Shown one piece after another: positions 1-9,141 of a stretch of 64,000 nucleotides of DNA. Below the pieces are notes generated by a model, which made no database searches, was not told where the DNA came from, and saw only the letters and a list, made by a program, of their open reading frames with translations. A program made the position numbers and the translations under genes. The stretch comes from Solirubrobacterales bacterium (lineage in GTDB: Bacteria > Actinomycetota > Thermoleophilia > Solirubrobacterales > Solirubrobacteraceae): the NCBI GenBank assembly GCA_003132505.1, contig PKXY01000007.1, forward strand, positions 106,997-170,996. Reading direction: 5' to 3'. The stretch's first letter is position 1. Each line of letters opens with the position of its first letter.

Positions 1-950
1 TGGCTCAGATCCGTGTCTCGCTCGAGCGCTTCGGGGTCAGCTTCGACGTCTGGTTCTCGGAGCGCTCGCTCCACGACGGCGGCGCGGTCGAGGCGGCGCT
101 CGCGCGGCTCGCCGAGCTGGGGGAGACGTTCAGCCAGGAAGGAGCGCTGTGGCTTCGAACGACCGCGCGTGGCGATGATCGCGATCGCGTGCTGATTCGC
201 TCCGACGGGCAGCCGACCTATTTCTGCTCGGACATCGCTTACCTCGAGAACAAACGCTCACGCGGTTTCGACCGTCTGGTCTACGTCTGGGGCTCGGACC
301 ACCACGGTTATGAGCCGCGGATGAAGGCGGCATGGGAGGCGCTCGGTGGCGACCGCGACGCCGTCGAGCTGATCGCGTTCCAGTTCGTTCACCTCGTCGT
401 CGGCGGCGGCGCGCGGACTGCGATGTCAAAACGCGAGGGCGAGTACGTGACGCTCGACGAGCTGGTCGAGCGTGTCGGCGTGGACGCGGCACGCTGGTTC
501 CTTCTGGCTCGCTCCCACGACACGACGGTCGAGCTGGATGTGGAGCTCGCGACGCGTCAGAGCAGCGACAACCCTGTCTACTACGTGCAGTACGCGCACG
601 CGCGCATCGCCTCGATGCTCGCGAAGCTCGAGCCTGGTCGTGTTGAGCGGGCGCTCGGCGCGCTCGTGGCCGTCGAGCCGCTGCATCCCTCGGAGCGCAC
701 ACTGCTCAAGCGCCTGCTTGCTTTTCCCTACGATCTTGCTGACGCGGCGGAGCGCCGGGCGCCGCACCGTATTGCCGCGAGCGCGCTCGAGATCGCGCAG
801 GAGTTCACCGCCTTCTACCGCGACTGCCGCGTCGTCGGGGCTGAGCCGTACGAGACGGAGTCGCTGCGGATCGCAATCGCGCGCGCGGCGCAGCAGACGC
901 TCGCGACGGCGTTGGGCCTGCTCGGCGTCAGTGCGCCCGAGGCGATGTGA
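1..950 (+). CDS. argS: Arginyl-tRNA synthetase, C-terminal part (5' truncated by window)
   Basis: Charges tRNA-Arg with arginine in the cytoplasm. The reading frame is open from the window edge (codons in frame from position 3), so only about 316 C-terminal residues are present. Early residues give FDVWFSERSLHDGG and GDDRDRVLIRSDGQPTY, then WGSDHHGYEPRMKAA, all strongly diagnostic of class I ArgS, followed by AMSKREGEY in the place of the KMSKS-like loop. The last about 120 residues form the helical DALRM anticodon-binding domain and end in the family-typical LGLLGVSAPEAM. The stop lies 3 nt from the stop of the convergent ccmH. Confidence 0.96.
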   Translation, partial: AQIRVSLERFGVSFDVWFSERSLHDGGAVEAALARLAELGETFSQEGALWLRTTARGDDRDRVLIRSDGQPTYFCSDIAYLENKRSRGFDRLVYVWGSDHHGYEPRMKAAWEALGGDRDAVELIAFQFVHLVVGGGARTAMSKREGEYVTLDELVERVGVDAARWFLLARSHDTTVELDVELATRQSSDNPVYYVQYAHARIASMLAKLEPGRVERALGALVAVEPLHPSERTLLKRLLAFPYDLADAAERRAPHRIAASALEIAQEFTAFYRDCRVVGAEPYETESLRIAIARAAQQTLATALGLLGVSAPEAM

Positions 951-953
951 GCG

Positions 954-1415
954 TCAGTCGTAGCGCGCGAGATCGGCGTCGAGGCGCGCCGCGTCCTCTT
1001 TGCTGAGCGCGCTCGGTCCGGGTTCGCCGGCCTCTCCAGGCGGCGGGCGGTTTCGCCGCCAGCGTGGCAGCAGCACGACCAGCGCTGCCAGCAGCCCCAA
1101 CACGACGACCACCGGCACGATGTAGACGGTCAGGTCGAAGCCCTGAGCCGGGGGTAATGCCAGAACGGCGGTTCCGTACTGAGCGACCAGCACGCGCTTG
1201 ATCTGCGAGAGCGTGTCGCTGCGATCGATCAGCTGCTGGATGAAGGCGCGCTCGTCGTCGGCCTGCGCCGACTGAGCGTTGCTCAACGGGATCTGGCACG
1301 TCACGCACATCACATACGGGAGGACCGCCTGCATCGAAGTCCGCTGCTTGACGGCTGCCGCGCTGTTCGGAACGAGGGCGAGCAAGAGCAGCGCGAGGAG
1401 GCCGCCGCGTCTCAC
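954..1415 (-). CDS. ccmH: Cytochrome c maturation protein CcmH
   Basis: Thiol-oxidoreductase subunit of System I cytochrome c maturation; it reduces apocytochrome heme-binding cysteines outside the membrane. The start is a GTG overlapping the ccmG stop by 3 nt (GTGA), giving 153 residues. An N-terminal signal/TM segment (residues about 4-20) is followed by the redox pair C37 and C40 in PYVMCVTCQIPLS, a variant of the usual LRCxxCQ. A three-helix domain containing DERAFIQQLID and a C-terminal TM segment (about 95-117) complete a normal short CcmH. It is co-transcribed with ccmG; ccmE/F lie 25 kb away in this window. Confidence 0.88.
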   Translation of the reverse strand: MRRGGLLALLLLALVPNSAAAVKQRTSMQAVLPYVMCVTCQIPLSNAQSAQADDERAFIQQLIDRSDTLSQIKRVLVAQYGTAVLALPPAQGFDLTVYIVPVVVVLGLLAALVVLLPRWRRNRPPPGEAGEPGPSALSKEDAARLDADLARYD

Positions 1416-1972
1416 GTGTGGGCGGCCTGTTGAATCGCGGCGGTCAACCACGGCAGGCTCGTGATCTGACCGCGAGAGATCGCAACCACCCGGAGCTGGC
1501 GGTTCAGCACGAACGTTTCGGGCAGCTGCGCCGTGCCGTAGCCCTCCGCATAGGAGCCGTCGATATCGCGCAGGTTGGGAAAGGTGAAACCGAAATGCTT
1601 GATCGCGCCGAGCGATTTGCCGGTCAGGTCCTTGTAGGTGATACCGACGATCGTCCCCTCGTGGTGGCTGGCGAGCAGGTCCTGCGCCCGCTCGAGCAGA
1701 CCAGCCTCGGCGTTGCAGGTGGAGCACCAGGAGGCCCAGAAGTTGACGACGACGACACCGCCACGCCAGTGCGTCAGCGCGGCCGATCGGCCAAGGACGC
1801 CGTCGAGCACGGGCAGGGCCGTCGACGCGTTCGGCGCCGGCGGGTGGTGTCCGGCCTCGATCGCCGCGTCGAGCGCGCGGCTCGTGCCCTGCTTCGTTAG
1901 TCCGTAGACGAGCATTGCGACGAGGGCCGCCCCAACTAACACGGTGACGATCGGGCCGAGCCTGCGCTTCAC
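1412..1972 (-). CDS. ccmG: CcmG/DsbE-type membrane-anchored thioredoxin
   Basis: Extracytoplasmic thiol-disulfide oxidoreductase that supplies reductant to CcmH/apocytochrome c. The 186-residue protein has one N-terminal TM anchor (about residues 8-25) and a thioredoxin fold with VVVNFWASWCSTC, active-site C83 and C86. The ITYKDL stretch near 131 and the cis-Pro region QLPETFVLN are typical of CcmG/ResA. ATG at 1972 is the only start upstream of the anchor. It overlaps ccmH, so the two form an operon reading toward argS, with tRNA-Gly starting 39 bp upstream on the other strand. Confidence 0.88.
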   Translation of the reverse strand: MKRRLGPIVTVLVGAALVAMLVYGLTKQGTSRALDAAIEAGHHPPAPNASTALPVLDGVLGRSAALTHWRGGVVVVNFWASWCSTCNAEAGLLERAQDLLASHHEGTIVGITYKDLTGKSLGAIKHFGFTFPNLRDIDGSYAEGYGTAQLPETFVLNRQLRVVAISRGQITSLPWLTAAIQQAAHT

Positions 1973-2010
1973 TCCCGCAAGCCTAGACGTCTAGGATCCC
2001 CCCGGAGCCT

Positions 2011-2081
2011 GCGGGATTAGTTCATCGGTAGAACGCGAGCTTCCCAAGCTCGAGAGACGGGTTCGATTCCCGTATCCCGCT
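2011..2081 (+). tRNA. tRNA-Gly (anticodon CCC)
   Basis: A 71-nt cloverleaf: acceptor GCGGGAT pairs with ATCCCGC; anticodon stem CGAGC/GCTCG encloses loop TTCCCAA, giving anticodon CCC; T stem ACGGG/CCCGT carries loop TTCGATT; discriminator T as expected for tRNA-Gly. CCA is not encoded. The gene also serves as the left attachment site of the adjacent island. Confidence 0.95.
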
Positions 2082-2084
2082 TCG
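2062..2084 (+). repeat. Left attachment-site candidate (attL) in tRNA-Gly 3' end
   Basis: These 23 nt, from the T loop to 3 nt past the tRNA, recur at 12788-12810 in the same orientation with a single C-to-A change (22 of 23 identical). A direct repeat of a tRNA 3' end is the classical footprint of a tyrosine-integrase element. Confidence 0.7.
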
Positions 2085-2629
2085 AGGAAATACCTGCAAA
2101 TCTGTTGTTTTCGGGGTCGTCGTTGTCGCATTATTGTCGCAAGTTGGCGAGAGAAATGCCTCCGAAGAGCGCGATTCCGACGCTCCGATGACCGGTGAGG
2201 AGCGGTTTCGGGGGGCCGTCCACGCGTCGAAGCGAGAGCGGGCGAGAGACGGCTCTCACCGTTCGGTCAAGCGATCACGCCAGAGTCGTCCCGTCCGGGG
2301 ACGACTGCCCCTGCCATCCAAGCAGGAGCGAGCCACCGGCACGCTCACCCGCTGCTGCGTGTCGTCCGTGGCGAGCGTCTGACGCGACGTTCAGCAGACT
2401 GCTCGTTATCGCGCTGAGCGACAACGCGACCTCGATGTGCGCGGGCTGCTCCTTTGAATGCAATCGCCAGCTGATGCGACTGCCGGTGAGTCCTTTCCCG
2501 CCGGCGCGCCATTCCGTTGAATGAGCCCAGATTGGGAAAGCAGTCGTCTGCGAGATCGCGGTTTCCGAAACCAGCGGCCGGCGCTCCGCCGCGCAGCCTT
2601 TGAGGACCCCGAACTCCGCTGACGCCGCG
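2085..2629. other. Island left end, no gene recognised
   Basis: No reading frame here has a recognisable domain; the open frames of 80-110 codons are arginine/serine-rich GC-bias frames without ribosome-binding sites. The two 8-nt TTGTCGCA repeats at 2123-2141 sit where an integrase gene or arm sites would be expected next to attL. Confidence 0.5.
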
Positions 2630-2815
2630 CTACCGGCCTGAGCCGGCCGTCAAGATCCGCCGGAGCAGGTACAGATCAAGGACCAGGGGGACGACGAACA
2701 CCAGGCCCCACCAACGTCCCGTGGCGCAGAGCACAACGATGACGACGGTGATCCAACCGGCCAGCAGCAGCCGGATCACCAGCGATGACTTCCGGTGTCG
2801 CAGATCCCAGTTCAT
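2630..2815 (-). CDS. Small membrane protein, unknown function
   Basis: The 61-residue predicted protein has a charged N-terminus (MNWDLRHRKSS), then two hydrophobic segments (about residues 11-30 and 36-51) separated by GRWW, and a basic end. I do not recognise the family. Support for reality is the clear two-TM pattern and the ATG start; there is no strong ribosome-binding site. It lies between attL and the two-component genes, 166 nt downstream of the response-regulator stop on the same strand, and could be the last gene of that operon. Confidence 0.45.
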   Translation of the reverse strand: MNWDLRHRKSSLVIRLLLAGWITVVIVVLCATGRWWGLVFVVPLVLDLYLLRRILTAGSGR

Positions 2816-2981
2816 TCTTGCCGCACGGTACTTCCGACCGCCCGGACAGGTATAGCCAGCCCATGAAGCGAAACAGCTAATGCCCGCTCGTCGCGCAAGG
2901 CGGCCACGTAAGCGGCCAGAGTCGCGTTGTCGCTTTGTCTCGGAGGAGGCGCGCGGTGCACGCGAAGTTCGAGCTGCCTGA

Positions 2982-3659
2982 CTAGCGCGGCGGCTCGGCG
3001 AGCTTGTTCGCGTACGCGTAGCGCACGGCCTGCGCGCGGTCGCGCAGGCCGGCCTTTGCGAACAGGTGGTTGATGTGCGACTTCACGGTCGTCGGGCTGA
3101 CGACCAGGCGCTCGGCGATCTCGGCGTTTGTCAGTCCGTCGGCGATCAGCGCGAGCACTTCGGCCTCGCGTCGCGTCAGTCCGTCTGGCAGCGTGGACTC
3201 ATCGCAGGCGGGCGGCTGAGCGTTCGGGGTCGCGAGTGCCGCGACGACGTGGTGCTGGATCGCCGGGTCGAGGGCCGCTTCGCCGGCGGCGACGCTCTTG
3301 ATCGCGGCGGCGATGTCCTCACTGGAAGCGTCCTTCGTTAGGTAGCCGCGCGCGCCGGCGCGGAGCGCGCCGATCACGCTCTCGTCGTCGGCGTAGGTGG
3401 TGAGCGCGATCACTCCGACTCGGGGGTCGTGAGCAGTGATCGCACGCGTTGCCTCGATCCCGTCCATCCGTGGCATCCGCAGGTCCATCAGCACCACGTC
3501 CGGTGAGTGCGCTGCCACGGCCGCGCAGGCTTCCTCCCCGTCGCAGGCGGTTGCGACGAGCTCTACGCCCCGGAGCAGTCGGAGTAGCGTCGCGAGGGCC
3601 TCGCGCACGAGCCGCTGGTCGTCGGCGAGGACCACGCGCACGACGCGATCAGCTGCCAC
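2982..3659 (-). CDS. NarL/FixJ-type response regulator
   Basis: DNA-binding response regulator partnered by the kinase just upstream. Start taken as GTG at 3659, which overlaps the kinase stop by 11 nt and places the receiver at the N-terminus (225 residues); GTG at 3641 is also possible. Receiver: acidic pair in VVLADDQ (13-14), phospho-acceptor D59 in VVLMDLRMPRMDG, switch residues in ALTTYADDE, and lysine in GYLTKDAS (about 109). The C-terminal LuxR helix-turn-helix LTRREAEVLALIADGLTNAE continues to TTVKSHINHLFAKAG. A likely target is the palindrome at 4925-4946 between this operon and the ABC exporter. Confidence 0.9.
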   Translation of the reverse strand: MAADRVVRVVLADDQRLVREALATLLRLLRGVELVATACDGEEACAAVAAHSPDVVLMDLRMPRMDGIEATRAITAHDPRVGVIALTTYADDESVIGALRAGARGYLTKDASSEDIAAAIKSVAAGEAALDPAIQHHVVAALATPNAQPPACDESTLPDGLTRREAEVLALIADGLTNAEIAERLVVSPTTVKSHINHLFAKAGLRDRAQAVRYAYANKLAEPPR

Positions 3660-4863
3660 TGCCGTGCCCGTCGAAGCTTGGGATGCGTAGCTCGACGCGG
3701 AACCCGTGCGGCGTTGGCGCCGCGAGCAGGCTGCCGCCGAGCAGCTCCGCGCGTTCACGCATTCCGACGAGCCCGTAGCCGCCGCCCGTCTCGCTCGCCG
3801 GCGCAAGATGTGGTGTCGGCGCCGCCGCCCGGTCCTCCACGACGAGCACCGTCGCGTCGTCGTGGTAGTCGAGTCTGACGTCGACTGCGTCTGGCACCGC
3901 GTGGCGGCGCACGTTGGTCAGCGCCTCCTGGGCGGTGCGGTACACGGCGAGGCGTGCGTCAGGCGGCAGGTCGCGCGGCTTGCCGCTCACCTCGAGTGAG
4001 ACCGGTAGGGCGCTCTGTTCGCTGAATCCGTCCACCAGCGCCGCCAGTCGGTCCGGCCCGGGCATCTCATCGCCACGCGCCGCGGCAACCGCCTGGCGTG
4101 CCTCGTCGAGGCCGCTGGCCGCCAGGTGGTGGGCGGTGTCGAGCGCACGAGCGAGCTCACGGTCGACGTCCTTTTCATGGGCTAGCAGGCGCGTGCTCTC
4201 CAGGTGAAGCGCCAGCGCCGATAGCGAGTGCGCGAGCACGTCGTGCAGCTCGCGCGCGATCCGCCCGCGCTCGGCTGCCACCTGCGCGCGCGCCTCGGCG
4301 ACCGATGAGAGCTCGAGCGCCTCGTGCTGCGCGCGCACGTGCCGTAAGAGTCTCAGCACGAGGAACCACGGCAGCGTTCCGAGGATCAGCAGCGAGGCGG
4401 TTGCCGGCAGCGCGTCTTTGATACCGGCGACGATGAGCAGGGCGCCGTCTGCGATCGCGAGCGTGACGGGGCCTGAGACGCGTCCGAATCGGAGGGCTGC
4501 CACGACGGCCACGAAGTAGGGGCCGGTCTGCCACGACGCGTTGTGCTGCAGCAGGTCATCGGCCACCGATGCGGCGGTCATTGCCATGACGAGGAGGAAC
4601 ATCTCTGGCTCGCCGATCCGCTTCGAGGGGCTGCTCGCCGCGATGAAGCCTCCCCCGACGGTTACGACGAAGCCGACCGTCGCGATCAGGACCGCCAGGC
4701 CGGTTCCGTGCAGTCCCGGGTGCGGGCTCGTCGTCAGGGCCTTCAGCACTGCCGCCGCGATGACGACCGAGGCGATCGCGCGCAGCGTCACGACCTCGCG
4801 CATCGACGCGATCGGGTGCGTGGATCCGCCGTTGCGATACCAGGTCTTCAGTGCACTAAGCAT
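3649..4863 (-). CDS. Sensor histidine kinase, HisKA_3/NarX-LiaS type
   Basis: Membrane sensor kinase of 404 residues. N-terminal half: about five or six hydrophobic segments (residues about 30-180) with hardly any extracellular loop, as in intramembrane-sensing kinases of Gram-positive bacteria. Dimerisation/phospho-acceptor helix RGRIARELHDVLAHSLSAL (His near 206) and a HATPase domain with EALTNVRRHA (N box), VVEDR and GGGYGLVGMRERAELLGG (G boxes). Intramembrane-sensing kinases paired with MacB/BceAB-like exporters usually respond to membrane-active peptides or drugs; here that is inference from the neighbouring exporter. Translationally coupled to the response regulator. Confidence 0.9.
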   Translation of the reverse strand: MLSALKTWYRNGGSTHPIASMREVVTLRAIASVVIAAAVLKALTTSPHPGLHGTGLAVLIATVGFVVTVGGGFIAASSPSKRIGEPEMFLLVMAMTAASVADDLLQHNASWQTGPYFVAVVAALRFGRVSGPVTLAIADGALLIVAGIKDALPATASLLILGTLPWFLVLRLLRHVRAQHEALELSSVAEARAQVAAERGRIARELHDVLAHSLSALALHLESTRLLAHEKDVDRELARALDTAHHLAASGLDEARQAVAAARGDEMPGPDRLAALVDGFSEQSALPVSLEVSGKPRDLPPDARLAVYRTAQEALTNVRRHAVPDAVDVRLDYHDDATVLVVEDRAAAPTPHLAPASETGGGYGLVGMRERAELLGGSLLAAPTPHGFRVELRIPSFDGHGSGS

Positions 4864-4924
4864 CCCGCCGGGAAAGGGTACGGCCCGCGTGCACGGCTGT
4901 CATCGGCTCTCGGGTGGCCTGCCC

Positions 4925-4946
4925 GTCTCCACCCACGGGTGGAGAC
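4925..4946. promoter_or_regulatory. Perfect inverted repeat, candidate response-regulator operator
   Basis: Arms GTCTCCACCC and GGGTGGAGAC are perfect reverse complements separated by 2 nt. The site lies in the 164-bp divergent region between the kinase gene and the ABC-exporter micro-ORF, where a NarL-family regulator would act on both. A weak promoter-like pair (ATGACA near 4968, TAGGCT near 4991) follows toward the exporter. Confidence 0.5.
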
Positions 4947-5027
4947 ACAAGTTCGACCCGTGCGCCGATGACAACGCGAGTGCGTCTGCCTAGGCTGCCG
5001 AGAGTCCCCAAGACGAAGGAGAACACA

Positions 5028-5105
5028 ATGATCCTCATCCCCCTCTTTGCCTACCTGATGCGTGCCTGGCGCCGTCGCCGCGCCAGTCGCGTAGCGGCTG
5101 CCTAA
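5028..5105 (+). CDS. Micro-ORF, 25-residue hydrophobic/cationic peptide
   Basis: ATG at 5028 is preceded by GAAGGAG at a proper distance, the best ribosome-binding site in this region. The peptide begins MILIPLFAYLMRAW and then has an arginine run (RRRR) and a short alanine-rich end: one hydrophobic helix plus a polybasic tail. It is the first frame of the exporter transcript. A second, 14-codon frame (5106-5150) starts right after its stop and overlaps the ATPase start codon by ATGA. No known family; it could be a small membrane protein, a leader peptide or a chance frame. Confidence 0.4.
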   Translation: MILIPLFAYLMRAWRRRRASRVAAA

Positions 5106-5146
5106 ATGACGACACTCGTCGCGGCCCGTCGAGATCAAGGAGTGAC

Positions 5147-5881
5147 ATGAACACTCAAACACCAGCCGCACACACCGTCGCGCTTACGAAGGCCTATGGC
5201 GCTGGCGAGACGGCGGTGCGCGCGCTCGACGGCATCGACGTCGCGTTCGAGCGCGGTCGCTTCACAGCTGTTATGGGCCCTTCGGGCAGCGGCAAGTCGA
5301 CGCTGATGCACTGCATGGCGGGGCTCGACGCGCCGAGTGCGGGGCAGACCTACATCGGCGAGCGCGAGCTCGGTCAGCTCGATGACTCTGAGCTGACCGA
5401 GCTGCGCCGCGACCAGATCGGCTTCGTCTTCCAGGCCTTCAACCTCGTGCCCACGCTGAGCGCGGGCGAGAACATCACGCTGCCTTTGAATCTCGCCGGT
5501 CGGAGCGTCGATCGTGAGTGGTTCGACTATCTCGTCGGCGCGCTGCGCATCGCCGACCGCCTCTCGCACCGTCCGAGCGAGCTCTCCGGCGGCCAGCAAC
5601 AGCGCACTGCCTGCGCGCGCGCACTGATGTCTCGGCCTGAGCTGCTCTTTGCGGACGAGCCGACTGGCAATCTTGACTCGAACGCCTCCGCCGAGGTGCT
5701 CGAGTTCCTGCGGCGCTCGGTTGACGAGCACAGGCAGTCGATCGTCATGGTCACGCACGATCCGCGCGCCGCCGCCCACGCCGACCGCGTGGTGTTCCTC
5801 GCCGACGGGAGGGTCGTCGGCGAGCTCGCCTCGCCGACAGCGGATTCGGTGCTCGAGCAAATGCGGAAGCTGGGTAGCTGA
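5147..5881 (+). CDS. ABC transporter ATP-binding protein, MacB/LolD type
   Basis: ATPase (244 residues) of a type VII (mechanotransmission) ABC system. Walker A GPSGSGKSTLMH (about 40-48), Q-loop region FVFQAFNLVPTLSAGEN, signature LSGGQQQRTACARAL, Walker B LLFADEPTGNLDSN and H-loop VMVTHDPRAA; the PTGNLDS extension is typical of the MacB/LolD/FtsE branch. ATG at 5147 follows AAGGAG. The permease gene starts 1 nt after its stop. Likely role: export of, or protection from, a hydrophobic compound, controlled by the divergent two-component system. Confidence 0.92.
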   Translation: MNTQTPAAHTVALTKAYGAGETAVRALDGIDVAFERGRFTAVMGPSGSGKSTLMHCMAGLDAPSAGQTYIGERELGQLDDSELTELRRDQIGFVFQAFNLVPTLSAGENITLPLNLAGRSVDREWFDYLVGALRIADRLSHRPSELSGGQQQRTACARALMSRPELLFADEPTGNLDSNASAEVLEFLRRSVDEHRQSIVMVTHDPRAAAHADRVVFLADGRVVGELASPTADSVLEQMRKLGS

Positions 5882-5882
5882 G

Positions 5883-8415
5883 ATGCGCGCCATCACGCTC
5901 AAAGGCGTGCTCGCACGCAAGCTGCGCCTCACCCTCACGGCGCTCTCGATCGTGCTGGGGGTGACCTTCGTAACCGGCACGCTGATCCTAGGCGACACGC
6001 TCAATCGCACGTTCGACAACCTGATCGGCACCGTCTACCAGCACGTCAGCTTCGAGGTTCGTGGCGACGCGAAGCTCGTCAGCACCACCAACGCGGCCGC
6101 GGCTGGTGTCGACAGCACCGCGTTTCGCAGGCCCGTCCCACACTGTCCTGACGGCGGTTCGCCAGGTGCCCGGCGTCGCGTTCGCCTACGGATCCGTCGG
6201 TGGCTACGCCCAGTTCGTTGACCACGCCGGCAACGCGATCGGCAACGCGCGCAGCGCCGAGGGGTTCTCGTTCGACCCAAACCCGAACCTCTCAGCCGTT
6301 CACATCGTCGCGGGCCACGCGCCGGTCGGTCCGCACCAGGTCTTGATGGATCTCGGCACGGCGCACAAGCACCACTTCGCGACCGGCCAGCAGGTCCGCG
6401 TGCTGCTTCCCGGTAAGCCGGAGACCTTCACGATCTCCGGGCTCGTCAAGTTCGGCAGCGCCGACAACCTCGCTGGGATCTCGCTCGCCGCCTTCTCACT
6501 GCCAGTTGCCCAGCAGCTCTTCAACTCGCGCGAGTACTACGACACGATCAACGTGCTCGCCAAGCACGGCGTCGACAACGTCGCGCTGCAGCGGGCGATC
6601 GCGCGCGTCCTGCCGCCCGGCGTTCAGGTCGTGAGCGGCCAGGAGATCGCGAGCGAGTACTCGAACGCCATCAGCAGCGCGCTCTCGTTCATCACGACGG
6701 CGCTGCTCATCTTCGCCTTCATCGCCCTGTTCGTCGGTGCGTTCACGATCTTCAACACCTTCTCGATCACGGTCGGTCAGCGCACGCGCGAGCTCGCCCT
6801 GCTGCGCGTCGTCGGCGCGAGCCGCCGCCAGGTCTTCCGTTCGGTGCTCGCCGAGGCCGCCGTGACGGGGCTGGTCGCATCGCTGATCGGCATCGGGCTT
6901 GGCGTGCTCGCCGCGCTCGGGCTCAAGGCGTTGCTCGGGGCCTTTGGCATCACCCTGCCCTCCTCGCCGCTCGTCTTCGAGGCGCGCACGCCGATCGTCG
7001 CGCTCGTGGTGGGTGTCGGCGTGACGGTCGTGGCGGCGATCGCGCCGGCGCGGCGCGCCGTCAAGATCCCCCCGGTCGCGGCGCTTGTCGCACAGCTCGA
7101 GGACCAGCGCGATTCGCTGCGCCGACGCATCGGCCTAGGCAGCGGCGTCGGCATCGTCGGCCTCATCTGCCTGCTCGTAGGCTTGACCGAGCCCTCGATC
7201 GGCCTCGTCGGGCTTGGCACGCTGGCGCTGTTCGTCGCGACCGCGATGCTGATGCCGATCGTCGCCCGCCCGGCCGCTGGGGTGCTCGGGCGCCCGCTGG
7301 CAGCGCTGCGCGGAATGCCGGGCCGCCTCGGCCGCGAGAACTCGATGCGCAGCCCCCGCCGCACGGCTCAGACAGCCTCCGCGCTGATGGTCGGGATGGC
7401 GCTCGTCTCGACGATCGCCGTGCTCGGCTCATCGCTTGGCAGATCGGCGACGAGCGAGGTCAATCGCGCCGTTGCCGCCGACTATCTCGTGACCTCGGGC
7501 AGCGTCAGCCGTGAGGTCGCGCCGACGATCGCGAAGCTTCCCGGAGTCGAGACGGTCTCGACCGTCTACGAGGGCCAGTTCGACTTCAAGGGCTCGCTCT
7601 CGAGCCTGCACGCGATCTCGCCGGTGCACCTGTCGCGCACGCTCACCTTGCAGCTGACCGCCGGGACGGCGGCCCCAGCGCTCGCCGCCGAAGAGCTTCT
7701 GATTGACAGCGAGACCGCCAGCTCGAACGCCCTACACGTCGGGTCGGTGGTTCCCGTCGACTTCGCGCAGACCGGCCCGACGCAGATGCGGATCGGCGGG
7801 ATCTACATGCAGAACCCGCTCGTCGGCAGCTTCGTCATCTCCGACAAGCTCTTCGTCTCGCACTTCGACAACCCGCTACCGGTTGCCGACCTCGTGCGCA
7901 CCACCACGGGCGCCACCGGCGTCGACCGCGAGCTGAACCGCGCGCTCGCGCCCTACGCGAACCTTACGATCCAGTCGCGCTCGCAGTTCGAGCAGAAGTC
8001 CCAGTCCCAGGTCAACCAGCTGCTCGGCCTGATCTACGTGCTGCTCGCGCTCGCGATCGTGATCGCCCTGATCGGGATCGTCAACACGCTGATGCTCTCG
8101 GTCTTCGAGCGCACGCGCGAGATCGGCCTGCTGCGCGCGGTCGGGATGAAGCGCCGCCAGGTGAAGTCGATGATCCGCTCCGAGGCCGTCATCATCGCCC
8201 TGCTCGGCGCCGTCGTGGGCATCGTCATCGGCACCGGTCTCGGAGTCGCGCTGAGCTGGTCGCTACGCAACAACGGCGTCACCGTCATCTCCGTCCCGCT
8301 CGGCAGCTTGATCCTGTTCCTCGTCCTCGCGGCGCTGCTCGGCTTGGCGGCCGCGAACTGGCCCGCGCGGCGCGCCGCCAACCTCGACGTGCTGGCCGCT
8401 ATCGCGACCGAATGA
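5883..8415 (+). pseudogene. FtsX/MacB-like ABC permease, frameshifted near codon 85
   Basis: The permease partner of the preceding ATPase. From ATG 5883 the frame encodes MRAITLKGVLARKLRLTLTA and a first TM segment, continuing to STAFRRPVP near 6140. From there the family-like sequence (TVLTAVRQVPGVAFAYGSV) runs in the +1-shifted frame to 8415. Removing one C from the CCC at 6132-6134 would restore a protein of about 843 residues. The rest has two FtsX domains (TM clusters about 6680-7060 and 8010-8400, each with the RTRELALLRVVGAS or RTREIGLLRAVGMKRRQ motif) and an extracellular MacB-like region between. The 6061-8415 frame alone would lack the first TM helix. Either a real inactivating mutation or a sequencing error. 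Confidence 0.82.
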
Positions 8416-8519
8416 GCTGCCTACGCGGGCGTGGGCTGTGCGCGTTCAGCCCGATCTCGCCGCGCACCGCGACGCTCCCTCATCGCGTTAAATCCGACCT
8501 CGAACGATAGGAGACCGAA

Positions 8520-8693
8520 ATGAGAACTTCACGCTACTGGCCGTTAATCCTCGTCGCGGTGGGCGTCGCCCTAATTATTTTTGCCCTTATCGTCACCTCG
8601 GCGTCGAGGCTCGTCTTGGTCGTCGGTGGGGTAGCGATCGTGTCGGGCGTCGTTAGAGGGATCGCTCGCGCGAGGCATGAAGAGCCTAAATGA
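8520..8693 (+). CDS. Small two-TM membrane protein
   Basis: A 57-residue protein starting at an ATG 7 nt after the ribosome-binding site GATAGGAGA. Sequence pattern: MRTSRYWP, hydrophobic segment LILVAVGVALIIFALIV, short SASR turn, hydrophobic LVLVVGGVAIVSGVV, then a basic/charged tail ending HEEPK. No family recognised. It follows the ABC permease by 104 nt on the same strand and may belong to the same transcript as an accessory subunit. Confidence 0.55.
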   Translation: MRTSRYWPLILVAVGVALIIFALIVTSASRLVLVVGGVAIVSGVVRGIARARHEEPK

Positions 8694-9141
8694 AGGCTCT
8701 CGTTTACGCCTGTGCTGGCGAGCGTGGCTGGGACATGGCGATACGCTCGTGGTGCGTTCGACGCGAGCGGCCGATCGTTCGCGCCGGACGACCACGCACG
8801 TGCTGCTCGCTCCGACCGACTGAGCGACCAGCGCACTCACGAAGCGATCCAAGAGCGACAGCCCGATGACGTCCAAGCTGGCTTTGCGCTCCGGACGAAC
8901 TGCGATCGTGTCGCGACAAGGCCACCGGACGCCGCTCGCGCCGGCCGAAGCAGAAGCGCTCGCATCGTTGACGGTCTGACCTGCAGGTCGTCCAACTCAG
9001 GCGTCTCGCTCGCTCCGAACGGGCGCCTGGTTTCCGCGCAACGCAGGTTTGAGCATCCGGTTCGTAAGAGACGCGTCGTGTGCCGGAAGCAGGTGTTGGG
9101 ACCGGCGATTCTGGGTGGCAAGCCGCTCGCGGAACGGGGCT
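8694..9141. other. Gap without a supported gene
   Basis: No frame on either strand has a recognisable domain or a ribosome-binding site; the longest frames are overlapping basic GC-bias frames. It may be decayed island DNA. Confidence 0.45.

Noticed and set aside
6120..6150. Programmed ribosomal frameshift in the ABC permease
   Set aside because: No slippery heptamer, stop codon at the shift point, or downstream stem-loop of the usual kind; a mutation or read error is simpler.
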